In this document: piece after piece, positions 27,495 to 33,489 of the stretch | Position numbering within the stretch: the stretch's first letter is position 1 | Layout: every line of letters begins with the position of its first letter | Virus record (IMG/VR): IMGVR_UViG_3300032180_000026 | Coordinates: 1-33,489 of that record | DNA length: 33,489 nucleotides | Direction: 5' to 3' (one strand) | Source of the DNA: a virus | Notes under the pieces: generated by a model | What the model was told of the DNA's origin: nothing | The model's input: the letters and a program-made list of their open reading frames with translations, nothing else | Databases searched by the model: none | Made by a program: the position numbers and the translations under genes

Positions 27495-28700
27495 TTAGAT
27501 CGGCTGGATCACGCACTGGTCGTTCGTGGCGCCGACTGCCGCCGCAACGAACGCCATCGTCGTTCCGATTCCGGCTCCCGTACCGCCGCCAACGGCAGAC
27601 GAGAACAGGTACATCGGGACAAAGCCGAGCGACGTTCCCTGGATGCCAAAGCCTGCATCCTTGATGACGACGCCGAGCGAGGCGCCGAGGTTAAGCGCCT
27701 GCGAGATGGCGCCAGCGGGAGCGAAGAACCCAACTTGCGCGGGGCGCGGGAACACGCACAGCTTGTCGTAGTAGGCGTTCGACACAATGGCGGTCAGCGT
27801 CTCAGGGCCTTGCGGTGACAACCCCGGCCCGCTCGTCGCCATGAAGGCTGTCGAAGTACCGAGAGAAGCGCCCGCAGTCACGACGGAAATCCCGGTGACG
27901 GTGAAGTTCATGATCGCGGTGGCCGCGATGGACGAGGCGGGCGTGAACGTGAAGGTCGGCGCGACGGTAAGCGGCGTGCCGTAGTTCACCGGCCACATGT
28001 GGGCGAGAGAGCCCGAGGTCAGCGATTGCGGCGGCGTCAGCACCGCGCCCGTGCCGATGGTGTCGCCAGGCCGGTTGATAACCGTGATCGACGGCGGGCT
28101 CAGCATGCCGGCGCCGACCGACAGCACGGTGACGCTGGAGATGGATCCGCCCGTCAGCACCGCGACGGCGGTCGGCATGATGTACGGGCTCGAGCCCTGG
28201 TTCACCGGGGTGTAGATGAGCTGAGGCGGGTACACGTAGCCCGAGCCGGTGGTGGTGATCGAGACGAGGCCAGACGGGCAGGAACCGCCGACGATGGTGT
28301 TCCAGGTCGAGCTACCCGCAGTCGGCGTCACGGTGATGGTGTTGAAGCCGTTCGTGAGCCCGCCCAGGCCGGTCGTGACGATGGCACCGACCGGGCAGCC
28401 GGTCGTGTTCGCGAGACGGTAGTTCGTACCGTCCGAGGAGAAGAAGATCGGCGTTCCGTTCGCCGCCGGCACGTTGCGCCAGATTTGCTGCGTGGAGTCG
28501 AACATCTGCAGCGAGCTGTACGGCCCGAGGTTGACGAGGTACTGCCCAGTCAGCGTGTAGCCGGTAAAGCCCTGCGTCTGCGATCCGAAGGTCCCGGCGA
28601 TGCCCTGCCCGCCCGGGAGAAGGTAGGTCTGCCCGCCCGCGAGCGGCACGGTCATAGGGGGATAGAGGTTTTGACCGGCGCCTAATTTGTTGACTGGCAT
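27495..28700 (-). CDS. Beta-rich virion protein with GSGY..PP repeats
   Basis: This 401-residue protein starts MPVNKLGAGQNLYPPMTVPL, has PGGQGIAGTFGSQTQGF and a body with two repeats of the type LVSITTTGSGYVYPPQLIYT and ISSVTVLSVGAGMLSPPSIT. It ends with a Gly-rich part (FSSAVGGGTGAGIGTTMAFV). It is encoded immediately after the major capsid gene and is probably a head decoration or fibre protein. The repeats suggest surface exposure and adhesion; that is inference. Confidence 0.6.
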   Translation of the reverse strand: MPVNKLGAGQNLYPPMTVPLAGGQTYLLPGGQGIAGTFGSQTQGFTGYTLTGQYLVNLGPYSSLQMFDSTQQIWRNVPAANGTPIFFSSDGTNYRLANTTGCPVGAIVTTGLGGLTNGFNTITVTPTAGSSTWNTIVGGSCPSGLVSITTTGSGYVYPPQLIYTPVNQGSSPYIMPTAVAVLTGGSISSVTVLSVGAGMLSPPSITVINRPGDTIGTGAVLTPPQSLTSGSLAHMWPVNYGTPLTVAPTFTFTPASSIAATAIMNFTVTGISVVTAGASLGTSTAFMATSGPGLSPQGPETLTAIVSNAYYDKLCVFPRPAQVGFFAPAGAISQALNLGASLGVVIKDAGFGIQGTSLGFVPMYLFSSAVGGGTGAGIGTTMAFVAAAVGATNDQCVIQPI

Positions 28701-28719
28701 GGCTTGATTCCTTTGTGCT

Positions 28720-29730
28720 CTAGATGGTTACGAACGTATAGCCGGTGGCGACGGTGCAGGACTTGGGCTTGCCTAGAACGAACTCGAGCAGGCTCACCAC
28801 CGCGCCGATGTAGCCGAGCTGGTTGTTCGAGAGCGTTGACTCGAAGCCGGTGAAGGCGAAGGCGGCGCGCTCGTGGATGTAGAAGGCGCCGTAGCCCGCG
28901 TTGAAGTAGAACGCAGTCCCCTCGGTGATGTAGGGGTCGCAGTAGATCGGCACGCCGGCCACCATCAGAGCGCGAAACGCGGAGCGCGCGCCCCAGGGCT
29001 CCTGATCAAAACCCTTCTCAGGCGTGATGACGTAGCTCTCGTTCGGCAGGAAGTCGTTCGCAAGGGATTGCCACGTCGCGGGCCCCATGAGGCCGAAGGT
29101 CGGCAGCTCGCCGCAGTTCTTGAACGTGCCTGTGATGTTCTGCATCACGAGCGCGCGGGTCGGGGCGACGGTGCCCATCGCGTAGCGCTTGGACTTCAGC
29201 CACGTATTCGTGGTGCGGGATTGCCCACCGTACACGACGAGGTTCGTGCCGTCGTCGATGGCGCCATTAAGGCCGATGACCTGCTGCGTGTTCGTGATGT
29301 TCCCGGCGAGCGCTGTCGCAAGGCCATCGCAGTAGACGTTGCCGGCGTCGTTCATGCGCGCGGCCATGAGCGGGATAACATCGTGCGAGTCTTGGATCAG
29401 ACCCTCGAAGCCCAAGTACGGGATCGGGATCACGGCGCCCTTGAGATCGAACTCCAGGTTCGTGACGCCGGGCTGCACGACGGGCTGGTTGAAAGAGCCG
29501 TCGTAGCCGACCCACTGCATGTTGACGAACTGAGTTCCCTGCGCCGGAATCGTGACGCTCGAGACGCCGCCGGAGGCGGGCTGCGCGTTCGCGATGAGAG
29601 CCGCGGTTAGCGGGCTCGTGTTGTAGATCTGGACTACGAGCTTCTTGACGAAGGCTCGGCGGGTGACGTACTGAAGTTCGGTCCCCAGGGGGGACGCTGA
29701 TGGAATTACTCCTTGCCCCAAAACCGGCAC
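28720..29730 (-). CDS. Major capsid protein (HK97-fold, podovirus type)
   Basis: This 336-residue protein has features of phage major capsid proteins: FVKKLVVQIYNTSPLTAALI, GAVIPIPYLGFEGLIQDSHD, GNVYCDGLATALAGNITNTQ and C-terminal ALMVAGVPIYCDPYITEGTA, FYIHERAAFAFTGFES. It starts at GTG 29730 with AAGGAG 6 nt upstream. Its place directly behind a scaffold gene (with an HNH gene between) supports the call. It forms the icosahedral shell. Confidence 0.8.
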   Translation of the reverse strand: MPVLGQGVIPSASPLGTELQYVTRRAFVKKLVVQIYNTSPLTAALIANAQPASGGVSSVTIPAQGTQFVNMQWVGYDGSFNQPVVQPGVTNLEFDLKGAVIPIPYLGFEGLIQDSHDVIPLMAARMNDAGNVYCDGLATALAGNITNTQQVIGLNGAIDDGTNLVVYGGQSRTTNTWLKSKRYAMGTVAPTRALVMQNITGTFKNCGELPTFGLMGPATWQSLANDFLPNESYVITPEKGFDQEPWGARSAFRALMVAGVPIYCDPYITEGTAFYFNAGYGAFYIHERAAFAFTGFESTLSNNQLGYIGAVVSLLEFVLGKPKSCTVATGYTFVTI

Positions 29731-29745
29731 GGTGATCTCCTTAGA

Positions 29746-30168
29746 TTAAAAACCGCATGACGCAGCCATACAGAGGTCACTTGCTGTAAACGGCCGATTG
29801 GGAACGCCGTACTGCTCAAGTAGGGAAAGCGCCCATGAAACTTTGTCCTCTATCCTCTGGCCTTTAGGATTCCTACTTGACCAAAGCTCAAGGTTTTCGA
29901 TTCGGTTGTCGTCGCGCACGCCGTTCTTGTGGTGAACGGTTTCCTCGGCCAGAAGTGGCCTGCCGATGTGCTTTTCCATCACAATGCGATGCTCTGGGTA
30001 CTGCTTGCCGCGCCCCATGTTGATGAGGCGATACCCGCTCTTGTCGAGGGTCCCGCCCTTGTAGTTGGGGTTGTCCTTTCCGGACTGATGCTTCGACCTA
30101 TGGGCAAGGCTTGCCCTCGCCGCTATCGAGTAGCGATTCCTCATTTCCGAGGGCTTCAGGTCACTCAC
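29746..30168 (-). CDS. HNH homing endonuclease between scaffold and capsid genes
   Basis: This 140-residue protein starts at GTG 30168 in GTGA overlap with the scaffold gene. A basic N-terminal segment (SAIDE-poor, Arg/Lys-rich: RSKHQSGKDNPNYKGG) precedes the HNH motif: YPEHRIVMEKHIGRPLLAEE, TVHHKNGVRDDNRIENLELW with the paired His (VHHKNG) and Asn/Asp ligands. Such free-standing enzymes cut phage genomes lacking them and spread by repair. Here it has been inserted into an operon whose order scaffold-capsid is otherwise conserved. It probably does not contribute to virion assembly. Confidence 0.82.
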   Translation of the reverse strand: MSDLKPSEMRNRYSIAARASLAHRSKHQSGKDNPNYKGGTLDKSGYRLINMGRGKQYPEHRIVMEKHIGRPLLAEETVHHKNGVRDDNRIENLELWSSRNPKGQRIEDKVSWALSLLEQYGVPNRPFTASDLCMAASCGF

Positions 30169-30716
30169 TTTGCTGTTCCTGCGCGAAATTCGTTCGACGC
30201 CTTGTAGGCTTCCTCCAGCGCGATCTTGTTCAGCGCCATCCTGTTGCCGATGCCGGGGGCCCACACGTCCTTCTCGGGCATGTCCCAGGTGTTCGGCTTG
30301 AGCTGGTGGGTGGTGGGCTGCGCGAGCTGCTTCGAGGCCTTGTAGACCTTCGCCGCCGCCGCGTAATTCGGGATCGGCGCGTCCTTGTCGATCATCAGCT
30401 TCTCGACTTCGAGAACGTCGGCGTCGCTCAGGTTGTTCTGCTCCTTCACGCGGACCCGTTCCTCCTTGATCCGGTCCAGGATGTCGCGCTCCTGCAGTCG
30501 GGCTTCGAGCTTCAGGCGCTCGGCGCGCTCGGTGGCGACTTCGGCGAGCACGGCATCCTTCGCGTCGATCTCGGGGATCGGGACGCCGTTCTTCTTCTTG
30601 ATGAGCCTGAGCGTCTGCTCGCGGGTGTCGGACGAGTTGAGCAGCGTGTGCAGGAGTCGCGTGGACTCCTGCAACTGCTCGGTGGTCATATTTTCGAGGG
30701 AATTCGCGGCGGGCAT
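30165..30716 (-). CDS. Scaffolding protein
   Basis: This 183-residue protein (MPAANSLENMTTEQLQESTR...) is charged and almost fully helical (VATERAERLKLEARLQERDI, RIKEERVRVKEQNNLSDADV) with a C-terminal part rich in Lys/Ala (LNKIALEEAYKASNEFRAG). Size, composition and position directly before the capsid gene fit a scaffold that shapes the procapsid and leaves before DNA packaging. ATG 30716 is 6 nt from AAGGAG; the GTG at 30722 would overlap that site. Confidence 0.68.
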   Translation of the reverse strand: MPAANSLENMTTEQLQESTRLLHTLLNSSDTREQTLRLIKKKNGVPIPEIDAKDAVLAEVATERAERLKLEARLQERDILDRIKEERVRVKEQNNLSDADVLEVEKLMIDKDAPIPNYAAAAKVYKASKQLAQPTTHQLKPNTWDMPEKDVWAPGIGNRMALNKIALEEAYKASNEFRAGTAK

Positions 30717-30731
30717 GGTCACTCCTTCTCG

Positions 30732-30953
30732 TTACCCGCGTCCGCCGTTGGGCTTGCTCACGGTGAGCGGATTGCCAACGTCGAACTTGGAGTTGTTCAC
30801 GATCGTCTTCGTCCGCGTCGAGGCGTCGAGACCGCCCATCTCCGCGTAGCGCGGGGGGTTGTAGACGATGCCGTTCATCGGCGAGGAGTCGGTCGGCTTG
30901 CGCAGGCCAGCCGAAGAGGGGGGGGAATTGAGGGTGGTGCTGTATGCGGCCAT
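30732..30953 (-). CDS. Small virion-module protein
   Basis: This 73-residue protein (MAAYSTTLNSPPSSAGLRKP...) is rich in Pro, Ser and Gly, with NGIVYNPPRYAEMGGLDAST. It is preceded by an AAGGAAA ribosome site. It may be an extended head protein. No family was recognised. Confidence 0.52.
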   Translation of the reverse strand: MAAYSTTLNSPPSSAGLRKPTDSSPMNGIVYNPPRYAEMGGLDASTRTKTIVNNSKFDVGNPLTVSKPNGGRG

Positions 30954-30963
30954 GATCGTTTCC

Positions 30964-31407
30964 TTACGCTGGTTGTGGTTGTGCTTGCGACTGCGGTTGT
31001 CCGCCGCCGCCTTGCTGCTGCATCTTCTGCAGCATCCGTTGAACTTCGGTGCCGCCGCCCGCTTGCGGGAGGGATTTATTCATCTGCAGGACTTCGGCGG
31101 GCACGAGGTCGGAGGCATCCTGGTGGCCGAATTCTTTCGAGAGCATGTTCAGGATCTTCAGGACCGACTTCCCCTCTTTCGACTCGGAGCCGAACACGGG
31201 GAGCGCCTGTTCGAGCATGTTCATGGCGATGTGGATGTTGACGCGGGCGGCTTCCTTGAGCCCTTCCTTCTCCTGCGGCTTCGCCATCGGAGCGCCGCCG
31301 GGTTTCGGGCCCGCTCCAGGCTGCGGCATGCCGGGCGCACCGCCGGGCTTGGCGCCACCTGCGCCGCCGCCAGCGAGCTTCGCCATCACTTCAGGCGGAA
31401 CGCTCAC
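30964..31407 (-). CDS. Virion-module protein with Pro/Gly and Gln-rich ends
   Basis: This 147-residue protein starts at GTG 31407 (MSVPPEVMAKLAGGGAGGAK). It has a low-complexity Gly/Pro/Ala N-terminal part, a helical core (EAARVNIHIAMNMLEQALPV...VLKILNMLSKEFGHQDAS) and a Gln-rich tail (LQKMQQQGGGGQPQSQAQ). Similar proteins lie between portal and scaffold in podovirus-like phages; the role is unknown. The start overlaps the stop of the 18-codon basic peptide gene. Confidence 0.58.
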   Translation of the reverse strand: MSVPPEVMAKLAGGGAGGAKPGGAPGMPQPGAGPKPGGAPMAKPQEKEGLKEAARVNIHIAMNMLEQALPVFGSESKEGKSVLKILNMLSKEFGHQDASDLVPAEVLQMNKSLPQAGGGTEVQRMLQKMQQQGGGGQPQSQAQPQPA

Positions 31408-31460
31408 TTGCGCGACCCCCGCTTGGGCTTTCGATAGCCGACGTGCCTTCCGACGAACAT
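31404..31460 (-). CDS. 18-residue basic peptide
   Basis: The frame MFVGRHVGYRKPKRGSRK has an AGGAG ribosome site 7 nt before the ATG. Its TGA overlaps the GTG of the next gene (GTGA). Eight of 18 residues are Arg, Lys or His. It may be a genuine DNA- or RNA-binding peptide or a relay mini-ORF. Confidence 0.5.
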   Translation of the reverse strand: MFVGRHVGYRKPKRGSRK

Positions 31461-31482
31461 CTGCTCGCTCCTGTTGAAAAAT

Positions 31483-31505
31483 GGGAGGAAGGGGTCACGC
31501 CTCCC
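31483..31505 (-). terminator. Terminator-like hairpin with an alternative fold
   Basis: On the minus strand GGGAGG (31505-31500) can pair with CCTCCC (31488-31483), followed by ATTTTTC. An alternative pairing, AAGGGG (31508-31503) with CCCCTT (31494-31489), excludes part of the first stem. It lies between two tiny basic ORFs, downstream of the portal gene. Confidence 0.5.
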
Positions 31506-31514
31506 CTTAAGCGC

Positions 31515-31550
31515 TTACTTGCGCTTGTGTCTGCGACCGCGCCGGGCCAT
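31515..31550 (-). CDS. 11-residue Arg/Lys-rich peptide (leader peptide candidate)
   Basis: ATG at 31550 has a good ribosome site (GAGGAG, 7 nt). The peptide MARRGRRHKRK is 8 of 11 Arg, Lys or His and ends 7 nt before a terminator-like hairpin that has an alternative fold. An in-frame ATG at 31604 would extend it but lacks a ribosome site. It could be an attenuation leader peptide or a very small basic virion peptide. Confidence 0.5.
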   Translation of the reverse strand: MARRGRRHKRK

Positions 31551-31613
31551 AGCCGTACTCCTCACAGAGGGCCACCTTTGAAGGGGAAAGCAGCCAGACC
31601 CCATAGGGAACGG

Positions 31614-31643
31614 CTTGTAGACTAGGGTTTTCGCGCTTGTCAA
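31614..31643 (-). promoter_or_regulatory. Candidate late promoter behind the portal gene
   Basis: TTGACA (31643-31638) and TACAAG (31619-31614) on the minus strand are spaced by 18 bp. It would start transcripts near 31607, reading the basic peptides, hairpin and downstream head genes. The -10 matches only 4 of 6 bases. Confidence 0.4.
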
Positions 31644-31669
31644 GGACTTTTGACTAGCGTCCGGGCGTG

Positions 31670-33343
31670 CTACTTCTGCCTGCTGGCCTGCTCCATCTGC
31701 ATTTGCATCTGCGCCATCTTCGCTTCCTGCTGCTCGATGCCCTTCAATTCTTCCTTCAGGAGCTGAAGGTCGGGCGGATCGAACATCTCGAGCAGGCGCG
31801 AGCGATTGATGGCCTTCGCTTCAAGGAGCGTCATCGCGTCTTGCTTGCGATCCTCGATGAAGATCGGGCTCGTGGAATGCGCGTCCACCCTGACTTCGTA
31901 GTCTTTGGTGAACTGCTCAGGGATGAACACAGTGTCCTTGCTGCCCTCCACGTCCTTCAGGCTCTTCGCAACGAAGCGCTGCTTGGAGTTCTCCTGGATA
32001 TTGCGCAGCTTGAGGGTCGCAAGATCCTCCGCGGCTTCCTCGATGACGATCGCGCGAGACTTCGGGCGCGCTGAGGAAAGGCGCGCCATCAGGTCGGCCT
32101 GCCCCTTCGAGCGCACGCCGGGCTCGCCCTTACCCTGCAAGACGTTATGAATCCCGGCCTGATCGTCGAACATCGCGAAGATCTCGTGGATCTCCTTGAA
32201 AATTTCAGGCGGGAACTCCGCGCTCATCTTCTCGGGCTTGCCGGCGCCCGGCGGGTTGGCGATCATCCCGCCCGCCTTGCGATACGCGAGGCCCTTCTCC
32301 TCCACCAGCCCGGTCCAGCCTGGGAAGGCGTAGGACGGATCGACCTGCTTTTCCATCAAGTCCTTGACCTGCTGCAGGCGCAGAGTGAGCCAGTCCTGCA
32401 GTGAGGTCAGCCGCGCGACGAACGACTCCCCCCAGAAATAGTCGTAACAGTTGTGTTCGGGCGCGAGTTTCACGAACTGAGCCATCCCGTGCACGCCGAC
32501 ATTCTTTCGGTCGTAGACGATGATGTCCGGGGAGGCGACGGTGACCATCTGGTAATCGTTCTCGTCGTCGTTCCACACGTACAACTCGAACATGTCCAGC
32601 AGCTCGGCCTCGACCTTGGGCGCGTAGTTATACGATCCCGACCCGTGACCGGTAAGCCCGCCCTCAGGGGCGCCGCCGATGCCGCTGCTGGTGGCGGTCG
32701 AAATACCAGCGCTCAAGATCAGGCGCGTCATGCCCTCGCCGTACTGGTTCGTATCCCCTGCCGAGGCGCGCTTCTCCACCGACTCCAGAATTGCTGCCTT
32801 GCGCGGGTTCCCCTCGAGATCCGACTCGAGCTGCGTCTTCGTCGTGGTGTAGCAATGGACGAAAGCCTCCTGGTCTTCGATGTCTACGATGTCCTCGCGC
32901 AGGACGCCGAACTGGTGAGGCTCGACGAGGTAGGTGCGCGAAGCTTTCGAGCCCGCAGACCATATTTCCTTGAACAGCATGCAGCCAAAGACAAGCGACC
33001 ATTTCACTCCCAGGCCGAACACGAGATGCGTTTTTGTCTGCTTCCACTGATCGGAGACTTCCGACGCCATCGACGGGACCTTCAGGACTTCTCCCTCGGG
33101 CGCCGTGACGCCAAGGTGGATCGAGAAACGGATCGAAGCCGGGGAGTAGATGAAGCTGGAAAGCGTATCGACGGTGGAGGCGATCTTGTTGTAGAGCGCC
33201 CCGTTGTCGTCGGAACTTCCGAAAAGGTAGTAGTTGCGGAGCTGCTTGTAGAGCTCGAAGCGCTCCTGGCGAGAGGCGAGACATTGCCGCACCAGATCCT
33301 GATACAGAGTCTGGCGAAGCGCGGCGTCTGTTGGGATTTTCAA
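31670..33343 (-). CDS. Portal protein
   Basis: This 557-residue protein opens MKIPTDAALRQTLYQDLVRQ and includes FELYKQLRNYYLFGSSDDNG, SVTVA-like body strands, LTLRLQQVKDLMEKQVDPSY, LMARLSSARPKSRAIVIEEA and a Gln/Met-rich end (MAQMQMQMEQASRQK), all in keeping with podovirus-type portal proteins that form the dodecameric DNA channel at one capsid vertex. It starts at TTG 33343, whose TGA-overlapping position (TTGA) ends a four-codon frame. No in-frame ATG occurs before a stop upstream. It is followed by a 118-bp leader region with a candidate promoter. Confidence 0.8.
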   Translation of the reverse strand: MKIPTDAALRQTLYQDLVRQCLASRQERFELYKQLRNYYLFGSSDDNGALYNKIASTVDTLSSFIYSPASIRFSIHLGVTAPEGEVLKVPSMASEVSDQWKQTKTHLVFGLGVKWSLVFGCMLFKEIWSAGSKASRTYLVEPHQFGVLREDIVDIEDQEAFVHCYTTTKTQLESDLEGNPRKAAILESVEKRASAGDTNQYGEGMTRLILSAGISTATSSGIGGAPEGGLTGHGSGSYNYAPKVEAELLDMFELYVWNDDENDYQMVTVASPDIIVYDRKNVGVHGMAQFVKLAPEHNCYDYFWGESFVARLTSLQDWLTLRLQQVKDLMEKQVDPSYAFPGWTGLVEEKGLAYRKAGGMIANPPGAGKPEKMSAEFPPEIFKEIHEIFAMFDDQAGIHNVLQGKGEPGVRSKGQADLMARLSSARPKSRAIVIEEAAEDLATLKLRNIQENSKQRFVAKSLKDVEGSKDTVFIPEQFTKDYEVRVDAHSTSPIFIEDRKQDAMTLLEAKAINRSRLLEMFDPPDLQLLKEELKGIEQQEAKMAQMQMQMEQASRQK

Positions 33344-33355
33344 GTCGTGTTCATG
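33341..33355 (-). CDS. Four-codon frame coupled to the portal TTG start
   Basis: ATG-AAC-ACG-ACT-TGA ends in a TGA that overlaps the portal TTG (TTGA). AAAAGGAG lies 13 nt upstream. Between them are two still shorter frames in overlap, ATG-GCG-TGA and GTG-ACC-CCA-TGA. Together they could bring ribosomes to a TTG that lies 24 nt from the ribosome site. The portal start would be poorly supported without this relay. Confidence 0.35.
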
Positions 33356-33374
33356 GGGTCACGCCATCTCCTTT

Positions 33375-33489
33375 TTATCCGAGAGCCTTCTTCATATTCG
33401 GCTCGTGTCTTGAAACGGTCAGTTCGCCAGCCGGAGGCAGGACGCGCTGCGTGATGCCTAATTCGGTGGCGGCGAGACGCATACCGTGG
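33375..33489 (-). CDS. C-terminal end of an upstream virion gene
   Basis: From the right edge a minus-strand frame runs GMRLAATELGITQRVLPPAG...EPNMKKALG to TAA at 33377-33375. In portal-first podovirus operons the upstream gene is the large terminase, so this is probably its tail, but the visible 37 residues carry no diagnostic motif. A second minus-strand frame is also open to the edge and ends at the portal start; codon third positions favour the first. Confidence 0.4.
   Translation of the reverse strand, partial: HGMRLAATELGITQRVLPPAGELTVSRHEPNMKKALG

Noticed and set aside
27999-28685. Long rightward frame antisense to the 27495 head protein
   Set aside because: Extremely Arg/Asp/Gly-rich composition typical of the antisense frame of a GC-rich gene; no ribosome site and no domain.
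32453-33454. 333-codon rightward frame antisense to the portal gene
   Set aside because: Composition (Arg, Val, Leu, Asp) is that of an antisense frame, and the portal frame is strongly supported on the other strand.
1-33489. CRISPR array or anti-CRISPR locus
   Set aside because: No regularly spaced repeats were seen. The small unknown proteins include HTH regulators, but none with a recognisable anti-CRISPR-associated (Aca) pairing that I could support.

Overview
The window is a GC-rich stretch of a temperate, podovirus-like (P22-type) phage of a proteobacterium. The beta/gammaproteobacterial host guess rests on overall protein character and on a tRNA-Leu(UAA)-like attachment core with an encoded CCA; no taxonomy was computed. 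The tRNA 3' fragment lies immediately behind the integrase gene, yet phage lysis and virion genes continue on its far side. The sequence is therefore read as the excised (circular or virion) form with attP in its interior, not an integrated prophage.

Layout. (1) 1-1692, switch region: a leftward set (Cro-like protein, small ribbon-helix-helix-like protein, VRR-NUC-type nuclease, a partial gene) diverges from a rightward CI-like repressor and a small partner gene. The same promoter-operator unit (TTGACA plus a GTCTA...TAGAC inverted repeat) occurs as mirror images at 1047-1074 (leftward) and 1735-1762 (rightward), so one repressor could silence both operons. (2) 1735-13936, rightward operon of about 35 small, mostly uncharacterised accessory genes. 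It includes a Rad52/RecT-like protein candidate, an orphan C5 cytosine methyltransferase, an excisionase-like gene and a tyrosine integrase. Most neighbours overlap by ATGA/GTGA, and several gaps are bridged by tiny ORFs whose start and stop both overlap the flanking genes. A divergent RHH repressor gene (5168-5347) with two operator-like palindromes interrupts the run. (3) 13892-14112, attP: a 57-bp tRNA-like core flanked by 18-bp direct repeats that look like integrase arm sites. (4) 14106-14634, three small membrane proteins (holin-like lysis cassette) read leftward; no endolysin is visible. (5) 15199-33489, leftward virion module. In transcription order: end of an upstream gene (probably terminase), portal, two tiny basic peptides around a terminator-like hairpin, small virion proteins, scaffold, HNH endonuclease, major capsid, decoration and connector proteins, tail/stabilisation protein, GNAT, three internal (ejection) proteins, lectin-fold and tail-fibre-like proteins. 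Two rightward genes (a lipoprotein at 14891 and a small protein at 16293) lie against this transcription and look like lysogeny cargo.

The most unusual signals are the relay-like mini-ORFs, the leaderless or near-leaderless promoter geometry of the regulatory genes, the RHH operator set (two sites plus a possible third at the lysis/lipoprotein boundary), an attenuator-like leader peptide and hairpin behind the portal gene, an in-frame TGA in an otherwise intact gene, and a 190-bp two-frame overlap of the excisionase-like and integrase genes.
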